Below, one piece after another: positions 33,311 through 41,488 of a stretch of 64,000 nucleotides of DNA (position 1 is its first letter; each line of letters begins with the position of its first letter). Origin of the DNA: Nesterenkonia ebinurensis (GTDB lineage: Bacteria; Actinomycetota; Actinomycetes; Actinomycetales; Micrococcaceae); NCBI RefSeq assembly GCF_008711175.1, contig NZ_VWNF01000021.1, positions 62,001 through 126,000 of the forward strand. Reading direction: 5' to 3'. Below the pieces are notes generated by a model. The model was not told the DNA's origin and ran no database searches. It saw nothing but the letters and a program-made list of their open reading frames with translations. Both the position numbers and the translations under genes were made by a program.

Positions 33311-34351
33311 ATGACGGCGATCTCGCAGACGCCCGGGCAGCAGCCGACCCGGGGCACCCCGCCGGCTGCGGTGCTGACAAACCCCGATGAGGACACCAAG
33401 AAGCCCAAGCGAGCCCGAAAGAAGCACCTCTACCAGGGAACCAACCGCACCGATACCTGGAAGCACCACCTGAAGAAGGACTGGCGGCTCTACAGCCTGC
33501 TGATCCTGCCGGTCGTCTTCCTGCTGATCTTCCGGTACCTGCCGATGGCCGGTAATGTCATCGCTTTCCGCCGCTACCGGCCGGGATCGAATATTTTCGG
33601 TGATGAGTGGGTCGGGATGCACTACATCGAGATGTTCATCAATGACCCCACCTTCTGGCGGGTGTTCTGGAACACGGTGATCCTCGGTACCCTCACCCTG
33701 GCAATCTGTTTCCCGCTGCCGATCATCCTGGCGCTGATGTTCAACGAGCTGCGGTCCAATAAGTTCAAACGAATCGCCCAGTCGATCAGCTACCTGCCGC
33801 ACTTCATGTCGATTGTGATCGTGGCCGGTCTGGTGATCCAGCTGACCAGCATCAACGGCACGGTCAACCAAATCATCACTGGTCTCGGCGGCGACGCCAT
33901 ACCCTTCATGGGGCTGCCCGAATGGTTCCGCACCATCTATGTGACCTCTGAGGTGTGGCAGACCGTGGGCTGGGGCACCATCCTGTATCTGGCTGCGCTG
34001 ACCACCATCGATCCACAGCTCTACGAGGCCGCTCGGATCGACGGAGCCAACCGGTGGAAGCAGATGTGGCATGTGACTATCCCGGGGATCATGCCGACCA
34101 TGGTGGTGCTGCTGGTGCTCAATATCGGCACCTTCATGGCGGTGGGCTTCGAGAAGGTCCTGCTGCTGCAGAACAACCTCAACCGGGAGACCGCTGATGT
34201 GATCGCCACCTATGTATATCGGATGGGCATCAGCCAGGGCCAGTTCTCCTACGGTACGGCGATCGGGCTGTTCGAAGCGCTAATCGGCCTGATCCTGATC
34301 CTTTCCGCCAACTACGCCGCGCGCAGAATGACGGGGACCTCACTATGGTGA
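33311..34351 (+). CDS. Sugar ABC permease, LplB family
   Basis: A 346-residue permease with six membrane segments and a long charged N-terminal tail (KKPKRARKKHLYQG). The signature is the LplB EAA loop: YEAARIDGANRWKQMWHVTIPGIMP; also YLPMAGNVIAFRRYRPG, typical of polysaccharide/aldotetraouronate importers. ATG 33311 has AGAGAGGGG at correct spacing; GTG 33305 is too close. It pairs with the LplC-type permease that overlaps its 3' end. No cognate ATPase is in the window, as is usual for this class, which borrows a shared MsmX/MsiK-type ATPase. Confidence 0.9.
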   Translation: MTAISQTPGQQPTRGTPPAAVLTNPDEDTKKPKRARKKHLYQGTNRTDTWKHHLKKDWRLYSLLILPVVFLLIFRYLPMAGNVIAFRRYRPGSNIFGDEWVGMHYIEMFINDPTFWRVFWNTVILGTLTLAICFPLPIILALMFNELRSNKFKRIAQSISYLPHFMSIVIVAGLVIQLTSINGTVNQIITGLGGDAIPFMGLPEWFRTIYVTSEVWQTVGWGTILYLAALTTIDPQLYEAARIDGANRWKQMWHVTIPGIMPTMVVLLVLNIGTFMAVGFEKVLLLQNNLNRETADVIATYVYRMGISQGQFSYGTAIGLFEALIGLILILSANYAARRMTGTSLW

Positions 34352-35301
34352 GCACAGCAGCCGAACCCGATACCGAGCCGCAGAAGGACAAGGACGTGGC
34401 ATTCGAGACCCGTCCCACCCGGTCCACCAAGATCAAGGACTCCACGTCCTACACCGCGTTCCGAGTGTTCAACGGAATCGCGATCATCCTGGTCTGCGCG
34501 GTGACCCTCTACCCGTTTTTGAACATCGTGGCCGAGTCTTTCTCCGGGGAGGGCTACATCCGGGCCGGGATGGTCAATATCATCCCGCGCGGATTCAACC
34601 TGACCACCTTTGAAGTGGTGATGAGTGATCCGATGTTCTGGCGCAACTACGCCAACACGGTGATCTACACCGTGGTGGCCACGGTCATTGCGATGATCCT
34701 GACCACCACCTTCGCCTATGCGTTGAGTAAGAAGCACCTGAAGGGCCGGACCTTCTTCATCGGGGTTGCGGTCTTCACCATGTTCTTCAACGGCGGCCTG
34801 ATCCCCAACTACGTGCTGATCAACTCGCTGGGGATGACCAACACCATCTGGGCGATTGTGATCCCCAACGCGATCAGCATCTTCAACCTGCTGGTGATGA
34901 AGGCCTTCTTCGAGAACTTCTCCACCGAGCTGGAGGAAGCTGCCGCCATCGACGGACTGACCACCTACGGCATTCTCTGGAGGGTGGTCATCCCGCTTTC
35001 CAAGGCGGTGATCGCCACCATGGTGCTCTTCTACGCGGTGCAGTTCTGGAACTCCTGGTTCCAGGCCTTCCTCTACCTGGACCGCCGCGAGCTCTACCCC
35101 GTCACCGTCTACCTGCGCAACCTGCTAGCAGGGGCTACCGGCACCCAAGACCTCGGCGGAGACCCCGGCGAATCCACCCAGATCGCAGCCAACGTCCGGG
35201 CAGTCACCATGCTGCTGACCACCCTGCCCATCATCTGCCTCTACCCCTTCCTGCAGAAGTACTTCGTCCGCGGCATCATGCTGGGTTCGGTGAAGCAGTA
35301 A
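34345..35301 (+). CDS. Sugar ABC permease, LplC family
   Basis: A 318-residue partner permease. Six hydrophobic segments; LplC-type landmarks are YPFLNIVAESFSG, MFFNGGLIPNYVLINSLGMTNT and the EAA loop LEEAAAIDGLTTYGILWRVVIPLSKAV. The start overlaps the LplB-type stop by 7 bp. The C-terminus ends KYFVRGIMLGSVK, the usual family end. It imports an oligosaccharide together with the lipoprotein that follows. Confidence 0.9.
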   Translation: MVSTAAEPDTEPQKDKDVAFETRPTRSTKIKDSTSYTAFRVFNGIAIILVCAVTLYPFLNIVAESFSGEGYIRAGMVNIIPRGFNLTTFEVVMSDPMFWRNYANTVIYTVVATVIAMILTTTFAYALSKKHLKGRTFFIGVAVFTMFFNGGLIPNYVLINSLGMTNTIWAIVIPNAISIFNLLVMKAFFENFSTELEEAAAIDGLTTYGILWRVVIPLSKAVIATMVLFYAVQFWNSWFQAFLYLDRRELYPVTVYLRNLLAGATGTQDLGGDPGESTQIAANVRAVTMLLTTLPIICLYPFLQKYFVRGIMLGSVKQ

Positions 35302-35372
35302 GCGCACAGCGTCCCCCACACCTGATGAATCCACTCAAGCCTTACCACCCCAAGGAAAGGAACACTCTCACC

Positions 35373-37070
35373 ATGAAAAACGCGACACACACGGCCGCAC
35401 CGCTGAACAAGCGACGCCGCCTGTACACCAGTACGGCCATGCTAGCCATCGGCGCACTTGTGCTCAGTGCCTGCGGCGGCGACGACGATGAGGAGGAGGT
35501 CGACACCGAGGAGCTCCTTGAGGAGGTCGGCTCAGGCGCGATGGAGGACTTCGAGGCCGGTGACACCTTCGTGGCCACCGAAGACGTGACCTTCACCCAG
35601 CTCTACCGGGACCACCCAAACTATCCGATCCAGAACGACTGGCGCTTCCTCACCTATCTGGAGGAAGAGCACAACGTCACCGTGGATACCTCCAACGCAC
35701 CGCTCTCGGACTGGGAGGATCGCCGTTCTCTGGTCATCGGTGCCGGTGATATGCCGGACTTCATCCCGATCTTCGACCCTGGTGATGAGACCCAGTTCGT
35801 TGCCGGTGGTTCACTGCTGGCAGTCAGTGACTACCTGGATCTGATGCCCAACCTGACTCAGAAGATCGAGGACTGGGAGCTGCAGGGTGACTTCGACGGC
35901 CTCTACCAGGCCGACGGCAAGTTCTACATCCTGCCCGGCATCCAGGAAGAACCGTTCTATGAGTACGGTATCGCCGTCCGCTGGGACATCTGGGAAGAGC
36001 TCGGCTATGACGAGCCCGAAACTTGGGATGAGTTCGCCGATCAGCTGCGTGGGGTCCAAGAGGCCTACCCAGATATGCACCCCTACTCCGATCGCTGGGA
36101 GTTCAACGCCACCCTCAACCAAGCTGCCGCCAGCTTCGACACCGTGGGCGGCTGGGGCTTCGGCGACGGCATGCAGTACGACGCCGACGCCGATGAGTTC
36201 GTCTACGCCCCCACCACCGACGGTTTCCGCGATATGGTCGGCTACTTCGCCGAGCTGGTGGACGAAGGTCTGCTCGACGGCGAGACACTGACCCAGGATG
36301 ACGATCTGGCCATCCAGAAGTTCGCCTCCGGCCAGTCCGCAGCGATCTTCGCCAACGACCAGGAGATCCTCAACTACCGCGACTCTATCGAGGAAGTCGG
36401 CGAGGAAGACTGGGAGGTGCGCCTACTGTCCATCCCGGCCGGCCCTGCTGGCAACGTGGTCGCCGGAGGGCGCCTCTGGGGCGGCCTGGTGGTCAACTCC
36501 AATGTGGTGGACGAGGACTACTTCGTGGCGCTGATGCAGTTCCTCGATTGGCTCTACTACTCCGATGAGGGCCTGGAATACGCCAAGTGGGGCATTGAGG
36601 GTGAGACCTTCGAGAGGGACGGCGATCAGCGCGTCCTGGATGAGAACATCGATATCAACAACCTCAACCCTGGTGCTGACGAGTCGCTGAACACGGACTA
36701 CGGCTTCCACAACGGTGTCTGGATGCTCGTCCACGGCTCCTCGGTGGATCTGATGAACTCCATGGCACGTGACGAGGTCATCGAGTTCCGCGAGTCCATG
36801 TTCGAGAAGGAAATCCAGCCGGTGGATCCGCCGCGTCCACTCGACGACCTGGAGCTCGAGCGGGCCAGCATTACCCAGAACGCTCTCAACGAGACCACGA
36901 ATACTCGCGTGGCTGAGTTCATCGCCGGAAATCGGTCCATGGACCAATGGGACGAGTTCCTCGCTGAGCTCGAGAACTCGGGCCTGGACGAGTACGTCGA
37001 GCTGCACAATGAGGCGTATCAGCGCGCTCAGGAGGAGCTCGACGGCATCGAGGAGGACATCGAGGACTGA
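35373..37070 (+). CDS. LplA-type oligosaccharide-binding lipoprotein
   Basis: A 565-residue extracellular lipoprotein. The signal peptide ends with the lipobox LVLSACGG, then a long acidic stretch (DDDEEEVDTEELLEE). The mature part shows large family-1 binding-protein features: FLTYLEEEHNVTVD, LVIGAGDMPDFIPIFD, YQADGKFYILPGIQEEPFYEY and WDIWEELGYDEPETWDEFADQL. Size is typical for partners of LplB/LplC. It supplies the substrate of the locus, probably a plant-polysaccharide fragment judging by the GH43 gene. ATG 35373 is used because it starts the signal peptide. A strong hairpin follows the stop. Confidence 0.9.
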   Translation: MKNATHTAAPLNKRRRLYTSTAMLAIGALVLSACGGDDDEEEVDTEELLEEVGSGAMEDFEAGDTFVATEDVTFTQLYRDHPNYPIQNDWRFLTYLEEEHNVTVDTSNAPLSDWEDRRSLVIGAGDMPDFIPIFDPGDETQFVAGGSLLAVSDYLDLMPNLTQKIEDWELQGDFDGLYQADGKFYILPGIQEEPFYEYGIAVRWDIWEELGYDEPETWDEFADQLRGVQEAYPDMHPYSDRWEFNATLNQAAASFDTVGGWGFGDGMQYDADADEFVYAPTTDGFRDMVGYFAELVDEGLLDGETLTQDDDLAIQKFASGQSAAIFANDQEILNYRDSIEEVGEEDWEVRLLSIPAGPAGNVVAGGRLWGGLVVNSNVVDEDYFVALMQFLDWLYYSDEGLEYAKWGIEGETFERDGDQRVLDENIDINNLNPGADESLNTDYGFHNGVWMLVHGSSVDLMNSMARDEVIEFRESMFEKEIQPVDPPRPLDDLELERASITQNALNETTNTRVAEFIAGNRSMDQWDEFLAELENSGLDEYVELHNEAYQRAQEELDGIEEDIED

Positions 37071-37096
37071 TCCTCGCCCCTCATCATAAACTGCGG

Positions 37097-37142
37097 ACCT
37101 CCGGTCCCACCGGCTTGAGGCAGTCCGGTCGGGACCGGAGGT
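37097..37142 (+). terminator. Strong hairpin after the lipoprotein gene
   Basis: ACCTCCGGTCCC (37097-37108) pairs perfectly with GGGACCGGAGGT (37131-37142); inside, ACCGG and CCGGT extend it. There is no U-run, so it may act as a partial terminator or as a 3' stabiliser raising lipoprotein mRNA relative to the downstream genes. Confidence 0.6.
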
Positions 37143-37150
37143 TCCGCTCT

Positions 37151-37250
37151 GTGCTGGTCCCGGCGGCGCGCACAGGTCGCACTCGCCTCTCGGCCGCGTT
37201 GCCGCGGCCATCACGCCTAAAGTCGCTGCATCGCTTCGCTCGCAGCTCAT
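37151..37250. repeat. Dispersed palindromic repeat, copy C (intergenic)
   Basis: Begins GTGCTGGTCCCGGCGGCG, has the perfect 7-bp inverted repeat GGCCGCG/CGCGGCC at 37192-37209, then CATCACGCCTAAAGTCG and a GCATCGCTTCGCTCGCAGC tail. It fills most of the gap between the lipoprotein and DUF624 genes, ending just before the DUF624 Shine-Dalgarno. One minus-strand frame encodes RAAGTSTE, as in copies A and B. Confidence 0.8.
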
Positions 37251-37265
37251 GCTAGGAAAGGACCT

Positions 37266-37934
37266 ATGGATCTGGATCGCGAAGGACCGCTGACCAGGCT
37301 GACGAACTTCGTCTACCGCCTGATCGTCATCGAGGCCGCCTTTGTGCTGGTCACCCTGCCGGCGCTGATCGGCATCTTCTTCCTGGAGCAGCACCCCAGC
37401 AACATCCCGCTCTATGCCGTCTTCACCCTGTTCTTCGGCCCGGCTATCAGCGCAGGCGTCTATGCCTGGCGAGCCGATCAGGACGTGGTGCCCTGGCTGC
37501 GTTACTGGAAGGGCTACATCGAATCCTTCGTGCAGACCATGGTGGTGTGGATCCCAGTGGTCACCCTCTGCACGCTGGTGGCTTTCAATGCCGCATACTC
37601 ACAGGTCTCCACAGTGTTCATCATCGGCGGGTTCATCATCGCTGCCGGTGCCGCGATCTACGGTGTGGCCCTGCTCTGCATCATCGCAAACTTCAGCTTC
37701 CGCACCCGAGACCTGTTCGCCGTGGTGATGTTTGGCACCGCACATGCTCCACTGTCAGCCCTGGGCATCGTCTCGCACACGATTCTGGCCGGGGCCATCG
37801 TATTCTTCTGGGCCGACTGGGTGCTGGTGCTGCTGGCCAGCTTCATGCTGGTGCTGCTGGCCAGGATCGTCCGACCGATGCTCATCCAGATCAACGAGGG
37901 CCTGGTTAAACCCGGCCACGGCCCCCTGCCATGA
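37266..37934 (+). CDS. DUF624 (YesL-like) membrane protein
   Basis: A 222-residue membrane protein with about five hydrophobic segments. DUF624/YesL landmarks are LTRLTNFVYRLIVIEAAFVLVTLPAL with the following GIFF, and a Trp-rich loop VVPWLRYWKGYIESF. The family is constantly found in LplABC-type sugar loci, where its role is unknown. AGGAAAGGA precedes the ATG; the stop overlaps the GH43 start (ATGA). Confidence 0.8.
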   Translation: MDLDREGPLTRLTNFVYRLIVIEAAFVLVTLPALIGIFFLEQHPSNIPLYAVFTLFFGPAISAGVYAWRADQDVVPWLRYWKGYIESFVQTMVVWIPVVTLCTLVAFNAAYSQVSTVFIIGGFIIAAGAAIYGVALLCIIANFSFRTRDLFAVVMFGTAHAPLSALGIVSHTILAGAIVFFWADWVLVLLASFMLVLLARIVRPMLIQINEGLVKPGHGPLP

Positions 37935-39673
37935 GGATCTCCAATCCGCTGCTGCCGGGCTGCTACCCGGACCCCAGCATCTGCCGCGCCGGTAACTGGT
38001 ACTACCTGGTGACCTCCACCTTTGAGATGTGGCCGGGACTGCCGATCTTCCGCAGCCGCGACCTGGCGAACTGGGAACAGATCGGGCATGTGATCGACCG
38101 GCCCGCCCAGATGACTTTCGACGGCGTGGAATCTTCTCGCGGACTGTTCGCGCCCACTATCCGCCACCACAACGGCACCTTCTACCTCGTGTGCACCCGC
38201 GTCGGAGCCCCTGACGCCCCGCACCACGGGAACTTCCTGGTCACCGCGGAGGACCCAGCCGGGGACTGGTCGGAGCCGCGCTGGCTTCGCGACGAGCACG
38301 GCACCCCGGTGGACGGCATCGACCCCTCGATCTTCTTCGCCGATGACGACCGGATCTGGCTCCACGGCACCCGCCCGGCGCCCACCCCGGAATGGGAGGG
38401 GCAGACCGAAGTGTGGCTGCGGGAGTACGACCCGGACCGCGGCTTGGTCGGTGCCGAGCACATCATCTGGACAGGTGCGATGCGCGGCGCGGTGTGGGCC
38501 GAGGGACCACATCTCTTCGAGCGCAGCGGCCGATTCTACCTGCTGGCAGCTGAGGGCGGCACCGAGTTCCACCATGCGGTGTGCATCGCCCGCAGTGAGG
38601 CGGTGACCGGCCCCTATGAGGGCAGCAGGGCCAATCCGGTGCTCACCCACCGGCACCTGGGCCATCCCGGGCACGGGCGCGGACCGGAGGTGGTCGGCGT
38701 GGGGCATGCCGATCTGGTGGAGGCTCCCGACAACTCCTGGTGGGCGGTGCTGCTGGGTATGCGCACCTACGGCGGGTACCACTACAACCTAGGCCGGGAG
38801 ACCTTCCTGGTGCCCGTGGAGTGGCAAGACGGCTGGCCGGTCTTCGCCCCTGACGAGGGTCGAGTGCCTGCCGTGGTCGAGGTTCCCGAAAGTGTCCAGC
38901 TGGGACAGCGGAAGCCCACTGTCCCAGCTGCTTTAGACACGAAAGCCGGTGACACCACAGCCGGTCGAGGCGGACCCCTGATAGCAGGGACCCGCGCGAA
39001 TGCAAAGCATTCAGGTGGGCCACCTCAGGAAGCGGCGGGACATACACTCGCCACCGCCCCCAACACCGTCACCGGCGGTCCGGTGCTCCCTAGTGATCCG
39101 CGTTGGACCTCACTGCGTGGGCCCTGGGACGGCTTCGCTTCAGTGGAGGACGAGAGGTGGATACTTCGGGTTCAGCCAACGACTCTGACCGAACGCACTA
39201 CACCGACTTTCCTGGGGATCCGGCAGCAGCATAGGCGCCTGGACCTCACTGCTGAGTTGAACCTCTCCACCCTGACACCCGGGGAGGAGACTGGTGTCGT
39301 CGTACGTCAGTCCGAGGAGCACCACGCCTACCTCGCGCTGCTGCGCCGGGAGGATGATTGGCTGCTGCGTGCGGTGCTCCACCAGCCTGGGGGCGACACG
39401 GTTCTCGGCGAGCAGCCCTGGTCCGAAGCGGACTGCGTGGTGCTCGGTCTGCAGGCCCGTGAGCAGGACTACACGTTCACGCTGGACGGCGCCGCCGTCG
39501 CCACGGCCGACGGCCGCCAGCTGGACACGGTGACCACCGGTGGATTCCTAGGCCTGTGGCTGGGTGTCTTCGCCACCAGCCACGGCCGCCCCACCAGTTC
39601 CTCCATGGTTCTCCGAGAACTGGTCTATTCGCCAGTGGGTACCGAGGATGTCTTATACCCCCATCGAAGGTGA
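37931..39673 (+). CDS. Glycoside hydrolase family 43 with an unusual linker
   Basis: Five-bladed beta-propeller glycosidase (beta-xylosidase/alpha-arabinofuranosidase group), 580 residues, no signal peptide, so intracellular. Catalytic Asp is in GCYPDPSICRAGNWYYLVTS, a pKa-modulating Asp in DGIDPSIFF and the acid Glu in VWAEGPHLFERSGRFYLL. A C-terminal beta-sandwich begins near residue 380 (SDPRWTSLRGPWDGF). Between the domains is a low-complexity linker (about residues 322-377) encoded by a series of palindromes (38897-39025). It would cleave the imported oligosaccharide. It is the last gene of the operon. Confidence 0.88.
   Translation: MRISNPLLPGCYPDPSICRAGNWYYLVTSTFEMWPGLPIFRSRDLANWEQIGHVIDRPAQMTFDGVESSRGLFAPTIRHHNGTFYLVCTRVGAPDAPHHGNFLVTAEDPAGDWSEPRWLRDEHGTPVDGIDPSIFFADDDRIWLHGTRPAPTPEWEGQTEVWLREYDPDRGLVGAEHIIWTGAMRGAVWAEGPHLFERSGRFYLLAAEGGTEFHHAVCIARSEAVTGPYEGSRANPVLTHRHLGHPGHGRGPEVVGVGHADLVEAPDNSWWAVLLGMRTYGGYHYNLGRETFLVPVEWQDGWPVFAPDEGRVPAVVEVPESVQLGQRKPTVPAALDTKAGDTTAGRGGPLIAGTRANAKHSGGPPQEAAGHTLATAPNTVTGGPVLPSDPRWTSLRGPWDGFASVEDERWILRVQPTTLTERTTPTFLGIRQQHRRLDLTAELNLSTLTPGEETGVVVRQSEEHHAYLALLRREDDWLLRAVLHQPGGDTVLGEQPWSEADCVVLGLQAREQDYTFTLDGAAVATADGRQLDTVTTGGFLGLWLGVFATSHGRPTSSSMVLRELVYSPVGTEDVLYPHRR
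38897..39029. repeat. Cluster of hairpins inside the GH43 linker coding sequence
   Basis: CAGCTGGGACAG pairs with CTGTCCCAGCTG (38897-38930, perfect 12-bp stem). Next come CCCTG-ATAG-CAGGG (38976-38989), GAATGC-AAA-GCATTC (38998-39012) and AGGTGG-G-CCACCT (39013-39025). The part from 38971 resembles the hairpin insert in the sirtuin 5' end (8913-8972). Confidence 0.65.
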
Positions 39674-39788
39674 GCGGCGCAAACGCAACGAAGTTTTCGA
39701 CCGACGCAGCCGTGAGGATGATCAATCCATCCCTTGGAATTCGGATGAGTACCGCGTGGCTGTTGAGGGTCTGAGCAAAGATCCTTGA
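39648..39788 (+). CDS. Possible small ORF after GH43
   Basis: A 46-codon frame starting ATG 39648 inside the GH43 3' end and ending TGA 39788; the product is highly charged (GERRKRNEVFDRRSREDDQ). GAGG precedes the ATG. No family is recognised. It may be a decayed gene end or chance; the rest of 39674-39934 shows nothing else except the HigBA promoter region. Confidence 0.2.
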   Translation: MSYTPIEGERRKRNEVFDRRSREDDQSIPWNSDEYRVAVEGLSKDP

Positions 39789-39905
39789 GGGAGCGGCCCC
39801 TCAGTGAAATCAGCCTCGAGAAACACATAGCCGAGCTCAGAACCTTCACCTGAGGCTCCTGACGTGCCGCTCTCGTCCACGCCTTGAGAAATCAACCATT
39901 GCTGA

Positions 39906-39926
39906 CTGTATAGCTATACTATACAG
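39906..39926. promoter_or_regulatory. Operator of the HigBA toxin-antitoxin operon
   Basis: CTGTATAG-CTATA-CTATACAG, a perfect 8-bp inverted repeat, 8 bp before the toxin start, containing a TATACT -10-like box. Position and symmetry fit autorepression by the HigA antitoxin. Confidence 0.7.
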
Positions 39927-39934
39927 CTGAATAT

Positions 39935-40213
39935 GTGATCATCAGCTTCCGTCACAAGGGCTTGCAGAAGTATTTTGAGACCGGGTCGAAACGTGGGATA
40001 GAGCCTGAGCATGCACCACGCTTGCGCCTGATCCTGGCCACATTGCACCAAACAACCGGACCGGAGGATCTGAGTCTTCCCTCATTCCGATTACACCAGC
40101 TGACCGGTGACGTGAAAGAGCATTGGTCCATGAGGGTCAGTGGCAACTGGCGAGTGACGTTTCGGTTCGTAGGGCAGGACGTGGAACTGGTGGACTATCA
40201 GGACTATCACTGA
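39935..40213 (+). CDS. higB: HigB/RelE-type toxin
   Basis: A 92-residue plasmid-maintenance killer (HigB) toxin, a ribosome-dependent mRNA interferase. Family pattern: FRHKGLQKYFETGSKRGI, an LRLILATLHQTTGPEDL helix, and the C-terminal EHWSMRVSGNWRVTFRF that carries the catalytic basic residues, ending DVELVDYQDYH. Start is GTG 39935, with only a weak Shine-Dalgarno. As in other HigBA loci the toxin gene precedes the antitoxin, 13 bp apart. Confidence 0.88.
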   Translation: MIISFRHKGLQKYFETGSKRGIEPEHAPRLRLILATLHQTTGPEDLSLPSFRLHQLTGDVKEHWSMRVSGNWRVTFRFVGQDVELVDYQDYH

Positions 40214-40226
40214 GAGGAGCAAACCA

Positions 40227-40511
40227 ATGGAGATGTTTGAAGCGGTGCACCCCGGTAAGATCCTCCGGGAGGAGATCGTCAACGAGCTTGGCCTGTCAGT
40301 GTCTGAGGCGGCAGAACGGCTTGGCGTGACTCGTGCTGCACTCAGCCGGGTGCTCAACTGCCGGGCAGCCGTGAGCGCCTCACTTGCCCGTCGGCTCGAG
40401 ACATCCGGGCTGAGTACTGCACAGCAGTGGCTGCGGATTCAGCTCGCTTACGACCTGGCGCAGGAGCGCAATAAGGAGCTACCACAGGTGAAGTCTCTCC
40501 TGGAGTCCTAG
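40227..40511 (+). CDS. higA: HigA-type Xre antitoxin
   Basis: A 94-residue HigA/VapI antitoxin. It begins with the family phrase HPGKILREEIVNELGLSVSEAA, followed by the Xre helix-turn-helix (ERLGVTRAALSRVLN) and ARRLETSGLSTAQQWLRIQLAYDLAQ. It neutralises HigB and probably binds the 39906-39926 palindrome. GAGAGGAG lies upstream of the ATG. Confidence 0.9.
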   Translation: MEMFEAVHPGKILREEIVNELGLSVSEAAERLGVTRAALSRVLNCRAAVSASLARRLETSGLSTAQQWLRIQLAYDLAQERNKELPQVKSLLES

Positions 40512-40523
40512 TCGCAATTCTGC

Positions 40524-41384
40524 TTATTTAAGGGCGAAGCCGGCGCGTTCGAAGACACGGCGTAGCAGGTGGCGCTTGGCGACTTTGACCGCCTTAGGGC
40601 CGACCCGTGAGACCAGTCCCGAGGTCCAGGAGCTGGGCTTGCCGTACTGGGCGAAGTAGTCGGCCAGGATCTGGTCATAGTCCCCCACATCGGTGGCGGC
40701 CGCAGCGTCGTATGAATCCCAGTGCAGGTAGGCGCTCTGTGGAATCCGCGGCTTAATACCAGCCGGCTCTTCCGGATCCGGGTAGCCGACCAGCAGGCCC
40801 AGGAACGGCACCACATGCTCAGGGGCGCCCAGGATTTCGCCGACCCGCTCCACGTTGTTGCGCAGCGAGCCGAGGTAGCAGGTGCCCAGGCCCAGGGAAC
40901 GGGCAGCGACCACGGCGTTCTGAGCGTTAACGCCGATATCGCAGGCACCGACCAGAATCTCGTCCAGATACTCAGCCCCGGTGTATTCGATCTGGGGCTT
41001 CTCTGCCTGAGCCTGCTCTACTGCTTTGCGGATCCGAGAGGTGTCGATCAGCCAGACCAGCACCACCGGTGCTGTGGAGATATGCGGGAACTGGTTCGGG
41101 CCGCCGACCTCTCCCAAAGCACGCTTGGCCTCCGGGTCGCGGACCGCCACCACGGAGACCACCTGCTTATTGGAGCTTGTGGAGCCGGACTGCGCAGCCG
41201 CAGCGATGGTGCGGATCTGGTTCTCGGTGACCTCACGGTCCAACCATTGGCGCACCGATCGGTGCGAGACCATGGTCTCCAGAGTGGGGTTCCATTCCTC
41301 AGGAGTGAACCCAGGCTCGGCCCCCCAGCGGGCGCGCAGTTGGTCAGTGGGCGTGGTCATCGGTGTCGAGGCAGTCTCAGGCAT
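40524..41384 (-). CDS. NADPH-dependent nitroreductase, NfsA-like
   Basis: An FMN flavoprotein of about 286 residues. Signatures are HRSVRQWLDREVT with the following IRTIAAAAQSGSTSSNKQ, the middle GACDIGVNAQNAVVAARSLGLGTCYLG and HVVPFLGLLVGYPD. These fit oxygen-insensitive nitro/quinone reductases acting with NADPH. ATG 41384 is used; GTG 41390 and ATG 41360 are alternatives, none with a good Shine-Dalgarno. It converges on HigA (12-bp gap) and is divergent from the peptide ABC ATPase gene. Confidence 0.82.
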   Translation of the reverse strand: MPETASTPMTTPTDQLRARWGAEPGFTPEEWNPTLETMVSHRSVRQWLDREVTENQIRTIAAAAQSGSTSSNKQVVSVVAVRDPEAKRALGEVGGPNQFPHISTAPVVLVWLIDTSRIRKAVEQAQAEKPQIEYTGAEYLDEILVGACDIGVNAQNAVVAARSLGLGTCYLGSLRNNVERVGEILGAPEHVVPFLGLLVGYPDPEEPAGIKPRIPQSAYLHWDSYDAAAATDVGDYDQILADYFAQYGKPSSWTSGLVSRVGPKAVKVAKRHLLRRVFERAGFALK

Positions 41385-41443
41385 ACCCACAAATCTACCG
41401 ACTTACTTTTACACCTCTGAAACACTCCTCTATGTACCCTAGA

Positions 41444-41456
41444 TGCAAACGTGTGC
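41444..41456. promoter_or_regulatory. LacI-type operator, left end of the amidohydrolase/Opp locus
   Basis: TGCAAACGTGTGC, a near-palindrome (GCA-n-ACGT-n-TGC). The same 13 bp occur at 51322-51334 before the other operon of the locus. It is 33 bp upstream of the ATPase start. Confidence 0.75.
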
Positions 41457-41488
41457 GAACTTATACTCATTCACGATTGGAGACCCTT

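Noticed and set aside
36423-37394. Minus-strand frame running through repeat copy C into the lipoprotein gene
   Set aside because: Antisense to a clear binding-protein gene; opened only by high GC.
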